From an uncultured Clostridia bacterium (lineage in GTDB: Bacteria > Bacillota > Clostridia > Oscillospirales > Ruminococcaceae), in the NCBI GenBank assembly GCA_947165805.1, contig CAMVBT010000044.1, forward strand, positions 1 through 11,958: a stretch of DNA of 11,958 nt, given 5' to 3'. Position numbers and translations under genes: made by a program. Under the pieces are notes generated by a model. It did no database searches. It worked only from the letters and a program-made list of their open reading frames with translations, and was not told the origin of the DNA. Numbering within the stretch: position 1 is the stretch's first letter; each line of letters opens with the position of its first letter. Shown here piece by piece: positions 7,349 through 10,999 of the stretch.

Positions 7349-7550
7349 TAATTGATAATTGACAATTGATAATTGATAATTTTGGTGTCCGCTCCGCGGA
7401 CATATTTGAATCGTGACGAGACCCGGTATTTATCTGCCGTATTTATGGTTTTTCCGGTCGGGCAGCAAAGCTTTCCGTTTTGTCACGATCCGGACAGGCC
7501 GCCGGAGGCGGCACCTCAACTGTTAATTGTACACTGTAAACTGTTAACTG
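7349..7550. mobile_element. 202-bp MITE-like palindromic element with heptamer-repeat ends
   Basis: This element fills the junction between the stop of subunit C and the leader of subunit I, and has no reading frame of its own. The two ends are imperfect inverted repeats of 69 bp each (7349-7417 against 7482-7550) that align without a gap. Outermost are five 7-bp units (7349-7383 read on plus; 7516-7550 read on minus; consensus YARTTRA). Next comes GGTG and a GC-rich hairpin with loop TCC (7386-7402; 7498-7512). Last is ATCGTGAC (7410-7417), matched by GTCACGAT (7482-7489). A 64-nt core separates the arms. Similar AT-rich heptamer arrays are known as interspersed repeats in several bacterial phyla. 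No transposase and no clear target-site duplication are visible, so mobility is inferred from the symmetry. It is transcribed within the operon and may form a structured RNA there. Confidence 0.72.
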
Positions 7551-8567
7551 CTAAATGATCAGGTACTTTTCCATTTCTTCCGGGTGCAGCCCGTAGCGTA
7601 TGCCCTCGATTATGCGGAAAAGGTTTGTGCTCTCTGCCTTGAACAGCATCATGAGCGAGTAGAGGGCTTCCACTTCATTGGCGCTTACCGCGAGGCGGTG
7701 CCGGAAGTAGCGGTACTCCGATACGTTGACGTTTATCTCCGGGATATCGGAGACCTTTGCCGTCGCGACACGCTCGGTCACGAACATCTCCCGCAGCACC
7801 GCTACCGGGTCGTTCGTTCTCAGAGCCTCGTCTATCTTCTTGCGGCGCAGACGTTTATGATACGGTATCAGCAGCTCGCTGATACGTTCGGGGTCGGCCT
7901 TGAACACGCTTTTCATACGATAGCACATCAAAAGGTTGTCCGCGTCTGTCTTGCGCAGGAAGAAATCCTTTAGCAGCTCCCGGGAGCTGCCGCGGGCGAA
8001 CCTGTCGATCTGCCCGAACGCCCACTGTATGTAGCACACGTTTATCGTGGTTATGATCTTGTTCAGATCGGGCTCCGGGTCAGTCAGCAGACCGTGCAGG
8101 GGCTTTTTGTACGGCGTGGGTTCAAGGATCAGCGCCAGCATCGAAAGGTCTGAGGCTTCCGCGACGCTTATCGGGTCAAAGCAGATATACTTCGTCACAT
8201 ACTCCGGAAAGGAGAACATGAAGCTCTCCTGCGCGCCGGAGGCTATGGCGGTGACTGCCTTGATGAGCTGTTCGGTCTCGATGTGTCTGATGTAGAAACT
8301 CATTATTCCGGTCTTGTCGCCGGTATGGAATTTCAGTACGCGAATGTAGTTGTCAAAGACGCTGCGCTCTATAAGAGCCTCGGCCTGCGCGCGGTGTATC
8401 GCCGATTCGTCGGTGTCCGCGAATGCCGCCGCGTACAGCGGGCGCGTCTTGAGAAACGCGGCCACGGCTCCGACCGACGGCTTATGCATCAGCGTCGTAT
8501 ATTCGTCCTTCGTGAGGAGCTTGCCAGATATAGCCCTTGATTTGGCTGTCACGGCATTATTCGCCAT
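7551..8567 (-). CDS. ntpC: V/A-type ATPase subunit C (AC39/d-type rotor-ring adaptor)
   Basis: The predicted protein is 338 aa, the normal size for the mostly helical V-ATPase C/AC39 family. It forms a funnel-shaped cap on the K ring and docks the D-F shaft to the membrane rotor. Family traits visible are an N-terminal segment with AKSRAISGKLLTKDEYTTLM, repeated helix bundles, the IQWAFGQIDRFARGSSRELL-like middle region, and the C-terminal NLFRIIEGIRYGLHPEEMEKYLI, which resembles the conserved end of the family (N-x-x-x-I-x-x-x-K/R-x-x-x-x-P-E-E). The start ATG has GGGAGG 8 nt upstream and lies 19 nt after the G/H stop. The stop TAG directly abuts the first 7-bp repeat of the inserted element, so the insertion has neither shortened nor extended the protein visibly. 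The sequence is intact. Confidence 0.93.
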   Translation of the reverse strand: MANNAVTAKSRAISGKLLTKDEYTTLMHKPSVGAVAAFLKTRPLYAAAFADTDESAIHRAQAEALIERSVFDNYIRVLKFHTGDKTGIMSFYIRHIETEQLIKAVTAIASGAQESFMFSFPEYVTKYICFDPISVAEASDLSMLALILEPTPYKKPLHGLLTDPEPDLNKIITTINVCYIQWAFGQIDRFARGSSRELLKDFFLRKTDADNLLMCYRMKSVFKADPERISELLIPYHKRLRRKKIDEALRTNDPVAVLREMFVTERVATAKVSDIPEINVNVSEYRYFRHRLAVSANEVEALYSLMMLFKAESTNLFRIIEGIRYGLHPEEMEKYLII

Positions 8568-8586
8568 TTCCGCGCCTCCCTCCGTT

Positions 8587-8901
8587 TCAGCCTGTCGTCA
8601 ATATGCGGCCGACTATTTCTTTTTTGAAGCTGTCACGTTTTGCGGCCATTTTTTCGTCCAGTCTGCGGCATTTCTCGTCCGCGGCGTTCTCTGCCTCGGC
8701 GATCTCGCGGTCGGACGCGGCTTTCAGCTCCGCGATGCGCTCGTTTGTCTGTGCTTTCAGCTTTTCGGCGTTCTCGCGGACAAGGCTCTCATGTTCGGCT
8801 CTTGCGGCTTCGAGTATCTCTTCCGCCTTACGCGATGCCGCTTCCGAAGTCTCGCGCGCCTTCTTGTCTATTGCTATCAGAGTGGCTATTGAATTTTCCA
8901 T
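8587..8901 (-). CDS. ntpF: V/A-type ATPase subunit G/H (peripheral stalk coiled coil)
   Basis: The predicted protein is 104 aa and almost entirely helical, with a repeated E/K/A/R pattern and very few prolines or glycines (AARAEHESLVRENAEKLKAQ is typical). Subunit G/H pairs with subunit E as the peripheral stalk. The N-terminus MENSIATLIAIDKKA matches the family habit of starting with a short segment followed by an E-x-x-A-x-x-I-x-x-A-R coiled coil. It is the first gene of the ATPase operon, with AGGAGG upstream of the ATG and a predicted promoter 37 nt away. Coiled-coil proteins of this size are hard to name alone, so the call depends strongly on position. The E. hirae name is NtpF; archaeal schemes use H. 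Confidence 0.87.
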   Translation of the reverse strand: MENSIATLIAIDKKARETSEAASRKAEEILEAARAEHESLVRENAEKLKAQTNERIAELKAASDREIAEAENAADEKCRRLDEKMAAKRDSFKKEIVGRILTTG

Positions 8902-8937
8902 ACTGCCGCCTCCTGTTTTACATAATTATACTATTTT

Positions 8938-8966
8938 ATGATATTACTTTTTTTGGTGATTGTCAA
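8938..8966 (-). promoter_or_regulatory. Predicted sigma-A promoter of the V/A-ATPase operon
   Basis: On the minus strand a perfect -35 box TTGACA (8961-8966) is separated by exactly 17 nt from TATCAT (8938-8943), one mismatch from the -10 consensus. The spacer carries a run of seven A's. A second TATAAT occurs at 8925-8930, 30 nt from the -35 box, too far to pair with it. Transcription should start near 8930, giving a short leader with AGGAGG and then the G/H ATG at 8901. This is consistent with constitutive housekeeping expression; no operator is seen. Confidence 0.78.
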
Positions 8967-9029
8967 CAGCAAAACTGACTAAAAATCCCCTATCATTTTC
9001 TACATTGCACAGAATATTTTTTCGAGAAA

Positions 9030-9045
9030 CGGCGGCGAGCCGCCG
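9030..9045. other. Short GC-rich hairpin upstream of the ATPase promoter
   Basis: CGGCGG (9030-9035) and CCGCCG (9040-9045) pair around a CGAG loop. On the minus strand it is followed by TTTCTCGAAAAAAT, a weak and interrupted T-tract, so it might be a back-up terminator for readthrough from dpaB that insulates the ATPase promoter. The evidence is limited to the stem itself. Confidence 0.35.
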
Positions 9046-9130
9046 CTTCCAATCCGTCTGTTACTTTTTTGGAGCGGCGGGTCTCTGCCTCGCAGTTCAG
9101 AGTTTTTGCTATATTATCTGTATATGAAAG

Positions 9131-9165
9131 TAACTGCTCCTTTTGTCAGTCAAAAGGAGCAGTTA
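9131..9165. terminator. Perfect 15-bp hairpin downstream of dpaB, possibly bidirectional
   Basis: TAACTGCTCCTTTTG (9131-9145) and its exact reverse complement (9151-9165) are separated by a 5-nt loop. The plus-strand side continues TTATTAT and the minus-strand side ACTTTCATA, so both T-tracts are weak. Sequence and position match the gdhA terminator (shared CTGCTCCTTT stem), placing it in the same composite module. It most likely ends the dpaAB transcript about 150 nt past the stop codon, and could stop antisense transcription too. Confidence 0.65.
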
Positions 9166-9192
9166 TTATTATAGTTTATGTTTCCTTTACCC

Positions 9193-9309
9193 TCAAAAGG
9201 CGTACTACCTACCCCCGCTGCAAGGCGAAGCGGTTCGCCTTTACGGAAAGAGAGAGAGGGTGGTGGAGAGAGGGGGGCCGGGGGAGGGAGCTCGAGCGCA
9301 AGCGACCGG
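9193..9309. repeat. Composite 3'-end repeat, copy 1 (after dpaB)
   Basis: This shares two exact 18-nt blocks with the copy after gdhA: TCAAAAGGCGTACTACCT (9193-9210) and CTGCAAGGCGAAGCGGTT (9218-9235), separated by 7 nt in both copies. It ends in the tag CTCGAGCGCAAGCGACC (9291-9307) just before the dpaB stop. AAGGCGAA (9222-9229) and TTCGCCTT (9234-9241) form a perfect 8-bp hairpin with loop GCGG. Between hairpin and tag this copy carries a purine tract instead of the TTTTTAAAAGGG segment seen in the other copies. Confidence 0.8.
9245..9290. other. 46-nt purine-rich (plus) / C-rich (minus) tract
   Basis: Of 46 nt, 42 are purines on the plus strand, ending in runs of G6, G5 and G3 close together. 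On the minus strand, which is the dpaAB transcript, this reads as a C- and U-rich, G-poor stretch just after the dpaB stop. That composition would suit a Rho loading site in the mRNA, and on the plus strand a G-quadruplex is conceivable with one long (11 nt) loop. Both functions are inference; the strand asymmetry itself is seen. Confidence 0.6.
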
Positions 9310-9311
9310 TT

Positions 9312-9899
9312 TCAGTGTGAACCGAGAATGGGCTGCAGCTGTCGGCCGGCGAGGGCGCTTATGAGGGCGTCGGGTATCTTTGCGAAATCGCCGGTGAGGG
9401 AAAACGGCTTGTTTTTGTGATCGTCCTGGATTATGGGGACGAAATAGTAATTCTTATAATTCATCAGCGAGAAGATGTTCTTCGCGGCTCCCGCGAGAGC
9501 GTCATTCGTCGCTATATTCAGCACCACGGGCTTTATGCCGCGCAGGTGGCTCTTGACCGCCATGGTGACCGGGGTGTCCGTGATGCTCGCCGCGAGCTTC
9601 GCCAGAGTATTGCCCGTGCAGTTCGCAACGAGCATGATATCTGTCATATTCTTCGGCCCTATCGGTTCGGCTCCCTCTATCGTGTGTATCACCTCATGGC
9701 GGCACATATCCTCAAGACGTCTGCGGTGTTCGGCGGCAGTCCCGAAGCGGGTGTCAGTTTCAAAGGCGTTGAACGACATTATCGGTATTATATCGCACCC
9801 GAGCTCTTTCAGCTTTCCGAGCGCGTCAAAGCAGCGTGAAAATGTGCAGAAAGACCCGCACATGGCAAATCCTACACGTTTGCCTTTAAGTTCCTCCAT
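9312..9899 (-). CDS. dpaB: Dipicolinate synthase subunit B (spore DPA synthesis)
   Basis: The predicted protein is 195 aa from the ATG at 9897-9899, close to the roughly 200 aa of Bacillus subtilis SpoVFB. I prefer this start to an in-frame ATG 33 nt upstream (9930-9932) because AAAGGAG (9908-9914) is 8 nt before it and the protein then begins MEELKGKRVGFAMCGSFCTF, as in the family. It is a flavoprotein-like (HFCD-type) subunit. Visible motifs are GFAMCGSFCTF near the N-terminus, EPIGPKNMTDIMLVANCTGN (about 78-97) and PVVLNIATNDALAGAAKN. With DpaA it converts the lysine-pathway intermediate dihydrodipicolinate to dipicolinic acid in the mother cell; DPA is then loaded into the forespore core. 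The start overlaps the end of dpaA by 14 nt, so translation is probably coupled. The composite repeat and a terminator hairpin follow. Confidence 0.95.
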   Translation of the reverse strand: MEELKGKRVGFAMCGSFCTFSRCFDALGKLKELGCDIIPIMSFNAFETDTRFGTAAEHRRRLEDMCRHEVIHTIEGAEPIGPKNMTDIMLVANCTGNTLAKLAASITDTPVTMAVKSHLRGIKPVVLNIATNDALAGAAKNIFSLMNYKNYYFVPIIQDDHKNKPFSLTGDFAKIPDALISALAGRQLQPILGSH

Positions 9900-10734
9900 T
9901 TCTTCTGCTCCTTTCGTCAATGATATTCTCAACAGCTTCCGCTATGATATATCCCGCGGTCATCGGTGATGTCTTTCCGGGCAGGCCTCCCGCCTTTATG
10001 ACTCTGAACGGCGTGTCCCCGTCGGTACACGGCACGGACGCGAGCTCGATGAGCAGAGTGCCGGGACGTGCCGCCGATGCGGTATCCCCCGTCAGTATGG
10101 GCGCAGGGACGGTGTTCAGTATGATGTCCGCAGCCGCGAGAGCTTCTGCGAGCCGCTCCTTGTCGCTGATGTCTGTAGGGGAATAGCCGCAGGCGCGTAT
10201 CCACGCGAGGTCTGCGGGCTTTCGCGCCGCGGCAGTGACATCGGCGCCGAGAGCCGAGAAATACCGTGCTGTCATCTTGCCGATGCGCCCGAAGCCCAGA
10301 ACCAGCACCTTCGCGCCGAATACCGAGGCCTCGGTCGCGTTTATCGCGATACCCGCGGCGGCCTCGGCGGTCAGCACGGCGTTCATGACCGCAAGCTCCT
10401 CGCGTTTCAGATAATCATACAGCTCCCAGCCGTTCTCCGCGCAGAGCGATTTGAGCCGCGGGAATACCTTTCCCGCAAAGACCGCCGCTCCCGGGCGCAG
10501 TACATCGTAAAGGACATTTATGCCGAGGGCTCCGTTGCCGAACGGGCAGACTATATCTTCGGTACCGGCGAATATCGGCAGCACCGCGCATTCATAGCGC
10601 TCCTGCGCGCCGGCGCGGGGCAGACCCGCGATATCCGCGCCCTCAAAGCCGCGGACTGCGCAGCCGTACTTCTCCGACAGCTTCTTCGCGGCAAATATCA
10701 TACGGCGGTCTCCGCCGATAATCAGCATTTCCAT
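9886..10734 (-). CDS. dpaA: Dipicolinate synthase subunit A (spore DPA synthesis)
   Basis: The predicted protein is 282 aa, near the 297 aa of B. subtilis SpoVFA. It is the NAD(P)-binding dehydrogenase-like subunit of dipicolinate synthase. The N-terminal domain starts MEMLIIGGDRRMIFAAKKL. REELAVMNAVLTAEAAAGIA (about 111-130) is the linker helix typical of this family and of D-2-hydroxyacid dehydrogenase folds. VLGFGRIGK (145-153) is the Rossmann dinucleotide loop. LPGKTSPMTAGYIIAEAVEN (251-270) is the conserved C-terminal signature. GGGAGG (10745-10750) precedes the ATG by 10 nt. A sigma-K-like promoter lies just upstream, matching the known mother-cell control of spoVF in Bacillus. No lysine-pathway genes are adjacent, unlike in B. 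subtilis, where asd, dapG and dapA share the operon. Confidence 0.95.
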   Translation of the reverse strand: MEMLIIGGDRRMIFAAKKLSEKYGCAVRGFEGADIAGLPRAGAQERYECAVLPIFAGTEDIVCPFGNGALGINVLYDVLRPGAAVFAGKVFPRLKSLCAENGWELYDYLKREELAVMNAVLTAEAAAGIAINATEASVFGAKVLVLGFGRIGKMTARYFSALGADVTAAARKPADLAWIRACGYSPTDISDKERLAEALAAADIILNTVPAPILTGDTASAARPGTLLIELASVPCTDGDTPFRVIKAGGLPGKTSPMTAGYIIAEAVENIIDERSRRNGGT

Positions 10735-10770
10735 AGTCTCTGTTCCTCCCGCGATATATCATCGCTTATC

Positions 10771-10798
10771 TATAATATGACAGAGCCCGGAGCTGTGT
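10771..10798 (-). promoter_or_regulatory. Predicted sigma-K promoter of dpaAB
   Basis: On the minus strand CATATTATA (10771-10779) fits the sigma-K -10 pattern CATANNNTA exactly, and AC (10797-10798, in the context CAC) lies 17 nt upstream, as in the known -35 element. No TTGACA-like box is present at sigma-A spacing. The predicted start site is near 10764, about 30 nt before the dpaA ATG. Sigma-K control is established for spoVF in B. subtilis; its use here is inferred from motif and gene function. Sigma-E has a similar -10 and cannot be fully excluded. Confidence 0.65.
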
Positions 10799-10814
10799 GA
10801 ATGTCCGATGCGAC

Positions 10815-10850
10815 AAAAAAAACTGCCCCTTTCAGTGCCGAAAGGAGCAG
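10815..10850 (-). terminator. Intrinsic terminator of gdhA
   Basis: On the minus strand an 11-bp stem (10840-10850 with 10823-10833) and 6-nt loop is followed by eight T's (10815-10822). The single non-Watson-Crick position is a U-G pair in minus-strand RNA but a C-A mismatch on the plus strand, which points to function on the gdhA side. It ends only 16 bp before the dpaA promoter and isolates the two transcripts. Confidence 0.87.
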
Positions 10851-10879
10851 GATTTTTGTTGTTTTTGTTTCTTTCGCAT

Positions 10880-10996
10880 TCAAAAGGCGTACTACCTGTC
10901 GAGTCTGCAAGGCGAAGCGGTTTGTTTTAGGGTCCAGCCCTTTTTTAAAAGGGCTGGCCGCCGGAGGCACTCTTGAAAGACTCGAGCGGAGCGACC
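10880..10996. repeat. Composite 3'-end repeat, copy 2 (after gdhA)
   Basis: This carries the two 18-nt blocks shared with the dpaB copy (10880-10897 and 10905-10922, 7-nt gap) and the tag CTCGAGCGGAGCGACC (10981-10996), 3 nt before the gdhA stop. In between it has an extra perfect 11-bp hairpin, CCAGCCCTTTT (10934-10944) with its complement at 10947-10957, followed by GGCCGCCGGAGGC (10956-10968). That last 13-mer also occurs at 7497-7509 in the element inside the ATPase operon. The TTTTTAAAAGGG within the hairpin recurs at position 1 of the window. Confidence 0.8.
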
Positions 10997-10999
10997 GAA

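Larger units (their letters stand above)
8902..9311. other. 410-nt intergenic region between the ATPase operon and dpaB
   Basis: No gene is supported here. From low to high coordinates it holds the ATPase ribosome binding site and promoter (8902-8966), an AT-rich stretch, a short GC hairpin (9030-9045), a stretch with nothing recognised (9046-9130), a perfect 15-bp hairpin (9131-9165), the composite repeat (9193-9309) and a purine-rich tract (9245-9290). A plus-strand frame runs 9069-9320 but starts at TTG without a ribosome binding site. Confidence 0.7.

Noticed and set aside
7410..7489. Core of the inserted element as a known riboswitch (cyclic-di-GMP type I or similar)
   Set aside because: Some A-rich and GC segments look suggestive, but the conserved core motifs of that class are not present and the location inside an ATPase operon does not fit. 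No known class could be assigned by eye.
7349..7550. Heptamer arrays as a CRISPR array
   Set aside because: Units are 7 bp, contiguous, without spacers and face each other; no cas genes are nearby.
7340..7560. Target-site duplication flanking the inserted element
   Set aside because: The left flank (T-rich with CCCCCTC) and right flank (CTAAATGATC) share no direct repeat of useful length.
8925..8930. TATAAT as the main -10 box of the ATPase promoter
   Set aside because: It lies 30 nt from the TTGACA box; TATCAT at 8938-8943 has the ideal 17-nt spacing. A minor extra start cannot be excluded.
9069..9320. Plus-strand 83-codon frame downstream of dpaB as an annotated gene
   Set aside because: It starts at TTG with no ribosome binding site and no promoter at workable spacing, and runs through a hairpin and a purine tract. 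It is kept only as a finding about the repeat's open frame.
9930..9932. ATG as the start of dpaB, 11 residues upstream
   Set aside because: It has a poorer ribosome binding site, and those residues overlap the dpaB ribosome binding site and the dpaA frame; the family starts at the downstream ATG (9897-9899).
10770..10970. Minus-strand 66-codon frame through the gdhA trailer (contains NRFALQTRQVVRLLNAKE)
   Set aside because: The same frame in the dpaB copy of the repeat is broken by a TAG at 9209-9211, and the frame runs through the gdhA terminator; no ribosome binding site.
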